A stretch of DNA of 64,000 nt, from contig BSBK01007741.1 in NCBI GenBank assembly GCA_027943335.1, positions 506,001 to 570,000 of the forward strand, written 5' to 3'. The notes below the pieces were generated by a model, which searched no databases, had not been told where the DNA came from, and worked only from the letters and a program-made list of their open reading frames with translations. Shown here piece after piece: positions 1-11,506 of this stretch. Positions within the stretch are counted from its first letter, which is position 1; each line of letters opens with the position of its first letter. Source of the DNA: Chamaecyparis obtusa (lineage: Eukaryota; Streptophyta; Pinopsida; Cupressales; Cupressaceae). Made by a program: the position numbers and the translations under genes.

Positions 1-470
1 GTAAGAATAATTTTAACCACATCAAGAAATATCTATCAAATCCTCCTATACTGATGCCTCCTATACAAGGGAATCCATTGATTTTGTATGTCTCCACCAA
101 AGATACATCATTGGAGGCATTACTAGCACAACATGATGAAAACAAGAAAGAGAGAGATATCTACTACATAATCAGAACACTGGTAGCATACGAGATTAAC
201 TATTCAATGATTGAGAAAGTTTGTCTAGCAGTGATCTTTGTATCATAGAAACTAAGACATTATATGTTGTCTCATACAACACAATTGATAGCTAAGATAG
301 ATCCATTGAAATAATTATTGAGAAAATCTTCTCTCACATGTAGACTAGCTAAATGGGTGATGCTATTAAGAGAATTTGACATAGAATATGTTGAAAGGAA
401 AGCTATCAAAGGCCAAGTCATTGTAGATCAGTCAGTTGAAGAACTAATGTTCAATGATACACCATTACAG
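1..470 (+). pseudogene. RT-linked RNase H domain remnant of Tat-1
   Basis: The translation gives the connection/RNase H segment that follows Ty3/gypsy reverse transcriptase: PPIQGNPLILYVSTKD, then ASLLAQ-like and E+DIYYI motifs, then EKVCLAVIF and the KLRHYMLSH tract, ending in a segment reading RLAKWVMLLREFDIEYV. The same order is seen on the minus strand at about 18.4-18.8 kb in the second Tat element. A TAG stop interrupts at 246 and another in-frame stop occurs near 312. It would process the RNA strand during reverse transcription in a working element. This copy is non-functional. The RT core itself lies outside the window. Confidence 0.8.
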
Positions 471-474
471 ATGG

Positions 475-1118
475 AATTTCTTGATTTGTCCATCATGCAC
501 ATATCTTCTAGGACTTGGCATCTTTTCTTTGATGGATCTTACACACAGAATGGATCTGGAGTAGGCATATTGTTCATAACACCACAAGGTTACTCAATAC
601 CTAAAGCATTCAGAATAAAATTCCCTTGCACAAACAATATTATTGAATATGAATATCTACTTAATGGCATTAAGATTGAAATTGAGTGGCAAGTATCAGA
701 GTTGCACATTCATGGAGACTCATAGCTAGTCATACACCAAGTCAATGATGTGTACCCGACAAAAGATGAGAAACTAGTTCCATACAAATGCATGGTCGAT
801 GACCTTAAGAAGTATTTCATCTCAATCACTTTTAAGCAGATTCCTAGAATGAAGAACAAAGTTGTTGATGTTATGGAAACACTATCATCTCTACTACATC
901 AGCCTGAACATGAGCTAAATTATGAGTTCCTGGTGGAAGCATTATCATTTCCTGCATATGATTCCCCCAAAACCTGCATGATTTACATTATTTTTGGTCA
1001 TGATTCTTCTAGATACAACACCTTTTCTCCTACCTTCAAGACCAAATCATCCCTGATACATTCAACCACCATGAAAAATGATACCTTATCCAAAATGCAT
1101 CATGGTATGTCATCATAG
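475..1118 (+). pseudogene. Archaeal-type second RNase H (aRNH) of Tat-1
   Basis: The segment WHLFFDGSYTQNGSGVGIL, followed by the (I)EYEYLLNGI, HIHGDS and VVDVMETLSSL blocks, is the RNase HI-like domain that Tat elements carry between RNase H and integrase. The first acidic residue (FDGS), the second (E in IEYE) and the third (GDS) are kept; the last block reads VVDVME where ADALA is usual. A stop at 721 splits the domain. The homologous domain in the minus-strand element (17880-18270) aligns throughout, so both belong to one lineage. It is thought to act in RNA removal during reverse transcription. This copy is broken. Confidence 0.85.
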
Positions 1119-1164
1119 GTAATGACCTGTATAAATAGAGTCTAAATGGTACACTCCTTTGATG

Positions 1165-2270
1165 TTTAGAATGCAAGGAGTCTCAATGAGCATTAGAGGA
1201 AGTACATGAAGGTATATGTGGATCACATTGCAACAGTTTAACACTAGCTCAAAAAATTATTAGGGCTGGGTACTATTGGCCTAAAATAGAAAAAGAGGGT
1301 ATCAAATATGCTAAGAACTGTCAAAAGTGCCAAGTACATGGTAATTTAATTCATGCGCTAGGGAGAGATCTTATTCCCTTTACTACACAATGACCTTTTC
1401 AACAATGGTCATTTGATCTCATAGGGGCTATATATCCACATTCCTCAAATGGACATACTCATATTATTACAGCTACAAAATATTTTACAAAATGGGTAGA
1501 AGCAGTTCCTTTGACTCAAGCAATCGACAAGCAAATTTCAATGTTCATTCTGAACTATATCATTTGTCAGTTTGGAATTCCACATTCGATAGTCACAGGT
1601 AATGGTGGCCAATTCAAGAATAAGAAATTAAATTCCTTGTGCTCTAAATTCAAGATTACACAACATTGGTCATCCATATACTATCCTTAGGGAAATGGGC
1701 AAGAAGAAGCATCAAACAAACATTTGTTGAAGATCCTACATCACACAATCAACAAGATAGGAAGACACTGGCATCTCATGATTAATCTAGCTCTCTAGGC
1801 CTACAGAACAAGTATCAGAATGCCCACTAGGGCTATGCCATTCACTTGAGTTTATGGATCTGAAGTGGTACTGCCTATTGAGGTTGAAATCCCATCACTA
1901 AGAATCAAAATGCATGGTCTAGTAACCAATGATGATTACAAAGCGTCTAGGTTGCAAGAACTTGAACTACTAGATGAGCACAGACAAGTTGCATATGATC
2001 ATCTCAGATTATGTCATAAGAGAATGTCTAGATGCTACAACAAGAAAGTTAGACACAAAGAATTTTAGGTTGGCGATCTAGTCTTGAGAGAAAATCCCAA
2101 AAATCAATCAAATTGAGAGCGCAAGGTGAAGTTTGAACCCAACTGGCTGGGTCTGTTTGTTATCACTGCTACTTTTGGCTCTAGAGCCTATCAACTCTCA
2201 ACAATTGAAGGAGAAAAGATCTGAGAACCAATCAACATTCTCCATCTGAAGAAATTCTACGCCTGAGGCA
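1165..2270 (+). pseudogene. Integrase (zinc-binding, core and C-terminal domains) of Tat-1
   Basis: The H2C2 zinc-binding domain is visible as EVHEGICGSH (about 1196) and NCQKCQVHG (about 1317). The core follows as QQWSFDLIGAIYP (first Asp), then IVTGNGGQFKN, where the second catalytic Asp of the usual DN motif is Gly, and GNGQEEASNKHLLK (third acidic residue kept). The C-terminal part is open at 1865-2068 (LPIEVEIPSLR to KVRHKEF) and continues through FEPNWLGLFVI to INILHLKKFYA before the stop near 2264. Several TAG/TGA stops interrupt it. Integrase would join the cDNA to the genome; the lost Asp and the stops make this copy inactive. Confidence 0.88.
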
Positions 2271-2340
2271 TTCAGTCTTGAACAATGTCTTGAAAAAAAT
2301 CAGAAAAATCAGAGAAAGTCCTAAAAAAATGAGTATCCTA

Positions 2341-2540
2341 GTGAAAACCTACCAATAGGTGCCTTGATGTATCACAAAAAAAATCACAAATGGAAAAATA
2401 CAAAAAAATTGAAAAGAGGAAAAATACAAAAAAAGAAGAAAAAGAAAAAGTGCCTTGGTGAAAACCTGGTAAAAAGGTGCCTTGGTGGCAAAAATAGAAT
2501 CTCTATCAAGATGGTGAAAACCTAGAAAATAGGTGCCACT
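2341..2540 (+). repeat. Short repeats GTGAAAACCT..TAGGTGCC after Tat-1 integrase
   Basis: Three imperfect copies of GTGAAAACCT-N(5-6)-AGGTGCC begin at 2341, 2458 and 2514, within an A-rich tract that is pyrimidine-rich on the other strand. The same motif in reverse complement occurs twice in the minus-strand Tat element (about 11163-11186 and 11262-11287), also just after the integrase end. It is therefore a shared family feature of the region downstream of pol. It is non-coding; function unknown. Confidence 0.75.
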
Positions 2541-4160
2541 TGTATCGAAACACTCCATCTATCAGCACAATCTTGGTCTTTCCTAGCTTTCAATCTACTT
2601 TAGCTTGTATATATCCCTCGATTTGCTTTGACATCATGTTTTCAATAAAGTTAGTCTGAGCACCATCTAGCTAAAGTGTTGGTATCCTATAAAAGTTTCA
2701 ACTTGGGGGAAATTAGTTTCATATCCTAAAACCCTCAGTATCTTTAGACAAGTCATTTCCAGTCAAGGTCATTCCAAAGATATGTTTGAGTCAGTCAGTC
2801 AGTCTCCTCACTAGGAAAGGATTTTGCACCTTATAACAACAAACTGAAAACAATATCTGCAACATTCTTGAATCTTTTTGTATGCTAACTGATCAACATT
2901 GAGATTTTTGCATATTCTTTCCCCTTGAGCTCCTCGATGATGTCCTTCATAGGATTTAGAGAGTGATGACTAGGGGCATAATCTTTTATTTGTCTTCTGC
3001 TTGTATGTGACAATCTAACAACTTTGGAAATTCTAGATTGAATTGGTGTCCACTATAAGTGCCTCCATCATGTATTGGGTGGCCATGTGTACCTCGACCA
3101 TCGATACTCAAATTCTTCAAGGAAGTTTGATCTAACTTTGTCTTTTTGAGTGATTTTTACTTTTCTATTGTGAAACATGATGATACCCAAGGATGTGAAT
3201 GATAAAGGATCACTGCAGGTAAATTCACATGAGAATGAGAATGATGACTCCTTTTCTTGTTGTGTTTGTCCACAAGGTGTATTCAGGTCATCACAAAATT
3301 TATGTTCTAATGCTTATATAAATTGCTATATCAAAATGAACATGATATTCAGGTCATCCTAGCTTTTGTGCCTTGATGCTTATATCTAAATTCAACATAA
3401 CAAAATAAAAATCCATATTCACATGTTCATAGTTTCCTAACTAGTGGACATTGTATCAATTTATTTGGTGTTACCTAAATAAAATATTCAGTGATGAAAA
3501 AGAATGACACATGATCAATGACTAAGTCCTAGGTCCTAGGTCTACATTTCATTTTGCACTTTGCATGGTTGTATTTATCTCATGATTTCAAATTCAGCTT
3601 GATGTTTAATAATTCTCCAAAACTATGCTAAAAATGACACAAGGACTGAGTATCACAAGAATGTCTCCTTAATAGATCAGAAAGCAGTCACCATCCTTAG
3701 TTAAACATCCATTTTTGACAAATGATTGAGCACTTGTCTTCTTCATGTACCTACCAATATATCATGTGAATCACTGTATTTACATTACATATCATAAAAA
3801 TTCCATAAATCCATTTGCATACATACATGTGCATCCATGAAGCATAAGAAACATCTACATTTTCTATCTATCATTCATCATTGCATTGCATTATCCATAC
3901 ATTTGAAAATAAACATTGCATTGCATAATCCATACATTCTACACTAATCAAATCATTTCATGCATTTGCATCACATGATAATAATCATAAAAAAAAATGA
4001 CAAGTGCATATGAAGTCACAATACAAAATCAATCTCATATATATATTGGAATGTCATAAGAGTACAATTGGGTGCACTAATGGTACTGTATACAAAAGAA
4101 TGAGCTATCAATGAGCTATCAGATACCAACAAAATGACAAAACTAGAGAAGCATAACAGA
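2541..4160 (+). other. Tat-1 3' spacer, non-coding
   Basis: No coding domain is recognisable. A purine-rich stretch CAACTTGGGGGAAA lies near 2699-2712 and resembles polypurine or spacer motifs of Tat/Athila elements. Between about 3870 and 3945 the words CATTGCATTGCAT(T/A)ATCCATACAT occur twice. In reverse complement the same words recur in the spacer of the other Tat element (for example ATGGATAATGCAATG near 9350), which supports common descent. Confidence 0.55.
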
Positions 4161-6130
4161 TCAACTATTTGCTTGGTCCTCTACATCAGGTGCAACTCCT
4201 CCTCCAAAAGGTGAATCTGGAGGTGGGTCATCACATGGAGCCCTAGCTCCCTCTGAATCAATCATATAATAGGATTAGGATGTCATCCTCTACCCAGGTG
4301 GAACAATAGAATAGTAGGCTGAAACATAATAGGTTTCCTGGCCAGTTTGGTGGATCACCTCCGCCTGCAGATGCCTAACATTAGCCTCTTTCTCTCACAG
4401 TCATCTCTCTCGATCACAGAGCTAAACCTCTAAAGTGGCACTGTGAGTCCTCTAATCCCATAACTATTTTTAGAGTTTCCTAATAATGTCCTGTGGCATT
4501 GACCTCAAACTAGGATCTACCTTAGCTGCTGCTGCCTTTACCTCCTCCATAGGTTGATCAACACTCACCTCTATCTGCACCTTGTGGTGATGAACCTCTG
4601 GACCATGGTCAAAATCAGGAGAATCATGTGCATCCTCCACTAGAGCATCCTCCTAAGATCCCAAAACATCATCTACACTACCTACACTGCCAAGTGTACC
4701 ACCCTCACCTCTAGTGTATCTCCTCTGTAAAATTGTAGGCCTTCCTACTACAAAAATTTGAGGGCGAGGGGGTCTCATCTATCCTGATGCCCTCAGTGGG
4801 GTCATCACTACTCTCGAATGAGGTGGTGTAGGATGTACAACTAGTATTTTCACCTCTCTATGCCTCTGGCCTCTACCCATAGGAGCACCTATCACATCAT
4901 CAACATGCTCCATAGTGCGAATGAGCTCGATAGGATCCAAGAAATGCCTGATAGGATGTTTTGTAAGATAAGCAATGAATGCATCTGTCACACTAGCATC
5001 AGACACCTATAGCCTATCATTCCAGTCTTAGCTCATGTATCCCCTGTAATCCAAACTAAACTTAGCATATGATAGCCTCACAGACCATCCTAACCCGAGC
5101 TCAGGAACCAATTGGGCATATGCGGAAAACTTTTGAGGGGCATCCTAAATAAAGCCAACCTACTACCAAATATGATGTAATGATGAATCTCTCCAATATG
5201 GTGGTATCCCACCCTATAAGGATCCTCCTCTGGCAAAAGTATTCAAACTAAACACAAGTAGCCAACCACGCCTCTATCTGTAAGTATGGCCTCCAGATAA
5301 CAAAAGTCATATCATCAAGCACCCTCCACCAATACTCAGTGCATCCCATCTAGACCTGGGTGATATAACTTGAATAACTATATATCAATAGCTCCTGTGG
5401 CTATCACTCATCCTAACATACCGACCAGCATATAGGGATGTGCTCCCAAGACTAGATTTGAAGAACTAAAGCACCTGAGGTGAACATCTTCAGCTCATGA
5501 TACATGATCTCGTGCATCTCTAAAAACATATGGGCTTGGAGGGACTGATCCCATCTGAGCTCTACAGGAGTAGCCATCAGTTGAGCTACCATAGGGGCCC
5601 AGCCTATCAAAAGACCATTTTGCAGATGATTTGACATGATGAATCCTTTGATCATCCCTACAATGATGCACTCTAGTCTATGTGAGGTACCATATCTCTA
5701 AACTAAAACCTCCCAAGGGATCTGTTGAGCAATCTTCTCATCTGCACCTAACAGTGTCCTAAATGCCTGCAACCCTATGTTGTCCGAACTGATGTAATCC
5801 AAGTGAGGTCCATGAAAGGGAATCCTAAGAATCCTGTACACATCCTCTGGACTCACATAGATCTCTCTAGTAGGTAGATAAAATGTCTAAGTCTCAGAGT
5901 GAAATCTCTTGATCAGAGCAGTCAATAATCCATGGTTCACTCGAATATCAGGCAACCAAATCAAGAACTCAAATCCATTGGTATCAAGATGAACTCTCAT
6001 AGGGTTTGGAAGTGCCCTACACAACCTCTGAGTAGCGGAGTGTGAAATTTGAATGTGTACATCTGTATAATGAACCTACATAGCACAAAAATAGGGCAAT
6101 CTCTTAGTAACTTGGTAAAAAATCAGGCTA
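4161..6130 (-). pseudogene. Antisense ORF in Tat-1 3' spacer with plant-mobile-domain-like N-terminus
   Basis: Read on the minus strand, one frame can be followed from about 6120 to a TGA at 4161, about 650 codons with scattered stops. The N-terminal half contains LLTALIKRFHSET, then TF-YLPTREIYVSPEDVYRI (5875-5822) and LRIPFHG, matching the TFHLP..E.T(I/V)..EDV..LLGLP.xG signature of the plant mobile domain (PMD, 'aminotransferase-like'). Open stretches are 6000-5885, 5875-5700, 5655-5452 and 5006-4779. The C-terminal half reads as a charged, possibly coiled-coil segment (CDRER-L-EKEANVRHLQAEV), then an acidic/Pro/Gly tail. Tat elements such as Retand and Grande are known to carry antisense ORFs in this position. 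Several in-frame stops, one being ET-TAG-TF near 5886, kill this copy. The PMD assignment is by motif only. Confidence 0.7.
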
Positions 6131-6249
6131 TAAGCATTCAAACTGAGAAATTCAATACTTCATAAGGTGCATAAAAGACCAAGGAAAACAACTATGCAAT
6201 TAGAAAAATAGAAAAATTGACCTAAGGACCTAAAAAATGGTCACTATTT

Positions 6250-6485
6250 TCCATACGACAAATCATACTAGCATCAATTGTCGTACAACAATATACAGGG
6301 TTTCATATGACACTTCATAGTTATACGACATTGTGCAAGCTCTCGCACGACATATGAGGGACCTAATGAAATGTTGTACGATAGATGGCCCCCTCTCATA
6401 TGAGTTGCACATATTTACCACACGACACTTGAAATGGACTAGAAAACACGTACGAGTCCAAGTAGATTGTCATACGAGTTCTCGT
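6250..6485. repeat. Cluster of about ten TACGACA-type motifs beside the antisense ORF
   Basis: Variants of (C/T)(A/G)(T/C)ACGACA recur every 20-35 bases: CATACGACA, TGTCGTACAACA (also its own near-palindrome), CATATGACA, TATACGACA, GCACGACA, TGTACGATA, ACACGACA, CGTACGAG, CATACGAG. The cluster lies directly upstream of the 5' end of the antisense ORF and outside it. It is CpG-containing in an otherwise CpG-poor region. It could be a promoter-like module or a hypervariable 3'-spacer array; neither is proven. Confidence 0.6.
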
Positions 6486-6489
6486 GAAG

Positions 6490-7719
6490 CAAAAATCAAA
6501 AAGTTGAAAAAACATGAAAAGAAGCAAAATTTGAATTCATAGAGAGGCGTAGAGGTCCACTTACCAGATTCCCATATTGGGGTGGTCGTTGGTGTCGATG
6601 GTTGTGCTTAAAATAGTGTGAGGAGACTGAAACCTGCATCTTCAGTTAGAGGGCTCCAGAAGGCTCACAAAAGGACAAAAGTGAAAATGATTTGAAAATG
6701 ACCCCTTTTGGGCCTTATATAGGTTTTGACCTAATTTTTCAAATTACTCCGTTTTGTGTGAAAATTGCACCCTTGGCTAATTTCGACATTCTAAACCCAT
6801 TTTCGGGATCAAAATTGAAATCTAAGATCATTTAATTTGTCAAAATCATGATTTAAAATTTTCAGACTCAGGATGGTCGACTGCTTGCATAATTGACCTT
6901 CTAAACATTAACATAATCTAGAATTCAACTTAACTGATTATCTAACGCCAAACTATCAAAATTTAAAGTTTGTCAAACATTTTCAACTCATTGTCAAACC
7001 TAGTCAAACTTAGTCTTCAAGACCACTCAATGATGCAGAATGCATCCTCGGACGTGCATAACCACTTCTCAAATTGATTGCAATGCTCCTAAACCAAATG
7101 ATGTTGGATTTCTTGGCAGATTTTGATTTTCATCCCAAAGGGGGCATGGTATTGCACATCATTAACTAATTCTATCAATCAATTTCTATCAGTAATCAAG
7201 ATAACTACCACGTCTAGTTGCTAATTCATCAAAAGTCCTTGTTGCTTTGGGTACATCGCTTGGGGCATATCAGATTCATCAAGATCCATATCAATCTGGT
7301 ATTCTCTCACAAACTTGTAAACTATATCAGCTCTTCATAACCATTGGTTCATTAGTGTTATTTCCTTGATTCTTCATAACTTAAGGGTTCAAATTTGGCA
7401 TCCTTTTTTATTTGTTTGGACAATGAGGTCTGGAGTCAGGACGGTCACTTCCTCATAATCATAAGGTTCAGAATCATGCATTTTGACACTTCTTCATAAT
7501 CACCGGCTCATTTTTTCTATAGTTAACATCATCTTGATTCTTTGGTCAATTAGGACTTGAATCACCCAATCTTCAAATCAATCAATCAGTTTGTGTCTCA
7601 GAATCAGTTAATCTCTTAGGATTAGTTTCTCCACCACATGATTGAGTCCACATAATTGTCAAGAATAGATTAATCTTTGAACCACTACGCTTCACACAGT
7701 AATTCAAAGAGGGGCAAAA
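6490..7719 (+). other. Tat-1 3' spacer up to the LTR; no gene seen
   Basis: This is non-coding DNA with no recognisable domain in any frame. Repeated 'ATCATAA.GGTTCA' and 'CTTCATAA' words occur at 7330-7500, and 'AGGGGGCATGG' is seen at 7138. The sequence immediately before the LTR, GAGGGGCAAAA at 7709-7719, is a plausible polypurine primer. Confidence 0.5.
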
Positions 7720-8610
7720 TGTAAAACCCCAAAAATGGGCTATAGTATCATTGACCTTCTACATCGATAGATCGATCGAAATTGACCTTAAAGTCCTAAC
7801 CTAAGGTACATCTACACATCGAATTATCGAAACCCTAATTGATTTTATCCTAATTCTGCATCGGGGAATATTCATGAATATTCCTAATTTATCTTAATTA
7901 AATATTATTTGGTGATAAATCATATTTATCCTAAAGTCAATTAATTGAATATGTTGAATATTTGATTAATTAGATTTAATTCTGCCACTTAATTAATTTA
8001 ATTAGATTTAATTCTATTTATTCCTAATTAATATTATTTAATTTTGACAATAAATAAAAAATCTTACAAATAATTGATTAAATTCTTATTTAATTGATTA
8101 AATCGAATTGTCAATATTTAATGATATAGTTTTGGAATAAAGTTTGATTTAATAATTGATTAACCCATAAATATGTTATTTTAATTCAAAAATCAGTTAA
8201 GTTAAGAATAAATCACTTGAATTATTAAATAAATTCATATTAAATTATGCACATTCAGAAAAAATAGTTAAACTTTAAATCAACAAATCAATTCAATTTG
8301 TTAACTTTCTAAACTCAACATGTGATTGTGAGTTGAAAAAGTAAACTGAACTCTTGATTTCAGTTAAAAAGCTATTTTTGCATGATTTTGTGAGTTAACT
8401 ATTTTTAATTCATTGATAACTCAAAAATCAAGCTGAGTTCATCAAGGAGTGATTTATGGCTTTTTATATGCACCCTCAAGCCCTAGATTTCTATACAAAC
8501 GAGGCTCAGTCCTCCACAAACGACCCTTCAACTGCACTTTCAATTACTTGGAGATTCGAGCTATTGTGAACAGGTGATTATGAGATTTTTGTAATTTCAA
8601 TTCATTCATA
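7720..8610 (+). mobile_element. 3' LTR of Tat-1 (right end approximate)
   Basis: The LTR starts TGTAAAACCCCAAAAATGG directly after a purine tract. The LTR of the second Tat element begins, on its own strand, TGTAATCACCTAAAAATGG (44108 downward), a close match. A TATA-like TTTTTATATGCACCC lies at about 8461, leaving a U3 of about 740 bases. The partner 5' LTR is outside the window, so the CA end and the target duplication cannot be verified. Confidence 0.55.
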
Positions 8611-11500
8611 GCATTCGATAGCATTGTTAGATTAGATTTATAATTCATTTCAATCCATTTTAGATCAATTTCATATCAGTTTTTCATCATATTGCATAGA
8701 AAATACAAAAATATAGATTAATATGCATCCATATTTTCATCACTTTCATCATTTCAAATCCTTCATTTAGGTATTGCATTGTCATTGGTCTCGGTCATAA
8801 TCTGAGAATATCAAACTCATACCTACTAGAAGGCAGTAAATCACCTGGTTAGCTATATTATTTTCATTTGCAGATTTCTTGATTTGCTAACCTCTAATGT
8901 TTTACTAAAGTGTTGTGTCCACAACTAGGTACAAAATTCACACACACACTTGTTGATACTCTGATGGACTTGGATTTCCAGATGTTTTATTGATGATATC
9001 GTAGACTTTGATACTCTATTTTGATTTATGATGATGATGCCTTAAACTTTGATTCTCATTTCTGACATATTTACTTTATGCGATGTCATCATGTGTTGGA
9101 CCTCATGTTTTAGGTGTTTTATTATGATATGCAAATTTATATGGTTCTATCTCCTATATGCTTTGTTTTATACTTTTCAAAATGCAGTTTTATGATAGAT
9201 ACATATGTTCTATTTATGCTTAGATGGGTTGTCTTATGTATGACATAAAATAGATGAATAGATGCAATTTGAACTTAATGTTTTTTGTAATGAGTAATGA
9301 TATGATATTAATGCTTTATGGATGCTTAAATGATATATAGATGTTTTAGATGGATAATGCAATGGTTAATGCGATGTAATGATTTAATGGATAATGGATG
9401 TATTTAATTTGATATGTGAATGCAATGGATTTATGGTATGCAAATGTGATGGACCTATATGATGTAATGTATAATGATTATGGATATTTAATGATTAATG
9501 ATTCTAAATGTTATATGTGATATAGATGAATGATGTTAACGAATGTAATGCAATGATAGTGCAATGATATACAATACAGGATGAAACTAAATGTATGGAT
9601 TTAAATGAATAATGCAATGTGCCATTTTTTTGAATGAACTAAATGATATGCACCTAATGATGAATTAAAATGATTGTAATGGATGCAATGAACATTAACT
9701 AATAAATGCAATGGTAAATGCACTTAATGGATTAATATGAGTGACTTAAAGAATGCACCCTTAAGAGATGAACTTTAAAATGAATGCAATCTAACGCAAC
9801 GAACTTAATGAAAATGATTTAAAGGATGAATGCAACCTAATGCACTTAATGAATTGAACTTTATGTAATGTATGAATGATGAATGCAACTTAATGCAATT
9901 AATGTTATGAAGATGATTTAAAATATATGGAATGAACTTAGATTAAAATGAATGTAGCTTAATGCAAGATAACATGGATCTAACAAATGCTCATGAACTA
10001 ATGGAATACACCTTTGTTTTTTATTTCCAACACACTCGATCACATATAGTTTTTGATGCTCATTTGATTTTTGATTTGACTAAACCCCTTTCTCTTTTTC
10101 TCTTGCAATTTAAATTTTGAAGCTAAGAAAGGAAAATAATTTAAATGCATTTCATCTAGGATGTATGCAACTAACTGTCACTATTCAAAAAATTGGAGCT
10201 TATATTCATCATTGAGCAGTTTTTGGAATCCCGATTTAGTACAACCATCACTAGTTCAACCATGATGATATGAATACTTTTTGCACCTCTTTCATTTCTT
10301 TCCCATCTCTTTTCTAGTATGACTATCACTGATTGAAGCCAATCATGAGAGTGCAAATATCAATTTTGGCAGATTCTATGTTGCAAGTGGATTTTGGTAT
10401 TATGATATCAAACATCAAAATATCCAAGGTATCCTTTTGCGTAAACAAACACAGATCTTAGTTTCATCCTTTGTACAAGTCCTTGATGATTATTTGATGA
10501 TCACATCCTTATACACATAATACATGCTATAAAACTTTGATTTTAAGACAGTCATTCAGAAATCTACAAAATATCATGCTTTCATCATAGCTTGTCTAGT
10601 TTAAAAACTTTCATCGATTCACTAGAAAGACATGATTTCATCAATTAAGTCAACACTTTAGAAATTTTTTTGCAATGTTTTTCAAATCCATCTTTCAAGT
10701 ATAGTTCCATCCATTTAATACTTTTAACCCTAATAAAGATAGGGTTATATAAGATCTCAGATCAAATTTTGCGTTTGGTTTCAAATTGGATTGGAATTAA
10801 GATTTGATTGAGTGTTTTACTTGCGTTTTTGATGAATTGATTTGATGACTGATTGAAGTTTTCTTTTGATGAATCCTTCCTCCTTTAGAGTAGATTATCC
10901 CCAGTTTGGTATGATTTCAATTGTGGGACTTAAGTCAATTTGTAGATTAGGTGACCAAAATCTTTAGGTACTTGCAAATGCAACTGTGGGGTTTTATTAT
11001 GCAATATATAATAATGCTAGCTAATGTAATACTTACAAGGATGACTGCTAGGTATGCAAATGAATTGGACTTTCAATGGTGCATGTTTACCAAGTTTTCA
11101 CCGATTGAATATATCTTGCTTTCTTTTTTTGTTTTAAAGCTTTTTTCCTTTTTTGCTACCAAGGCACCTATTTGCTAGGTTTTCACCAAGACACTTTTTC
11201 TCTTTTTTCTCTTTTTTGTAATTTCTCTTTTTTTTCAATTTTTTTCTTTTCAAATCATCAAGGTGCCTATTTGCTAGGTTTTCACCAAGACAACATCTTT
11301 TTGAGGATCATTTCTGAATGTTTTTGGCTTTCTTCATGCTCAATTTTTCATTGTTTTTGATCTTTTTTGCATTTCTGATTTGTTTGCTCTTTTCTACTTT
11401 TTAATGTTTTTGATATTTTCAGAATCTCTTTTGACTATATACAATAAATAGGATGCTTTCCATATAATTTTCTGATACTCTTTTTCTTTATCCTCTTTCA
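8611..11500 (-). other. 3' spacer of minus-strand Tat element (Tat-2), truncated
   Basis: No coding domain is recognisable. On the minus strand this region follows the integrase end (11507), carries the two AGGTGCCTATTTGCTAGG-type repeats (11163-11287) and has a purine tract (complement of ATCCCCAGTTTGG) near 10899. From about 9220 to 10000 it becomes a quasi-periodic ATG/AATG-rich tract. No antisense PMD frame is found, and the spacer meets the Tat-1 LTR near 8.6-9 kb, so the Tat-2 3' LTR appears to be lost. The exact junction is not resolved. Confidence 0.55.
9220..10000. repeat. Quasi-periodic ATG/AATGCAATG-rich low-complexity tract
   Basis: Words such as AATGCAATG, ATGGATAATG and AATGATTTAATGG recur every 8-14 bases for about 780 bases without an exact unit. 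The tract lies in the Tat-2 3' spacer. Hypervariable tandem-repeat-rich 3' regions are known for Ogre/Tat elements and can seed satellites. Short words are shared in inverted orientation with 3870-3945 in Tat-1. Confidence 0.6.
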
Positions 11501-11506
11501 TCTGTT

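Larger units (their letters stand above)
1..8610 (+). mobile_element. Ty3/gypsy LTR retrotransposon, Tat lineage, 5' part outside window (Tat-1)
   Basis: The visible order is end of RT/RNase H, a second archaeal-type RNase H, integrase, a 5.4-kb spacer with an antisense frame, then a 3' LTR starting at 7720. Dual RNase H, a long 3' spacer and an antisense ORF are established traits of Tat-lineage (Ogre/Grande/Retand-type) elements. Gag, protease and most of RT would lie left of the window. The coding part has many stops and frameshifts, so the copy is dead. The right end is set only by analogy with the 887-bp LTR at 43222-44108 and is uncertain by a few hundred bases. Confidence 0.8.
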
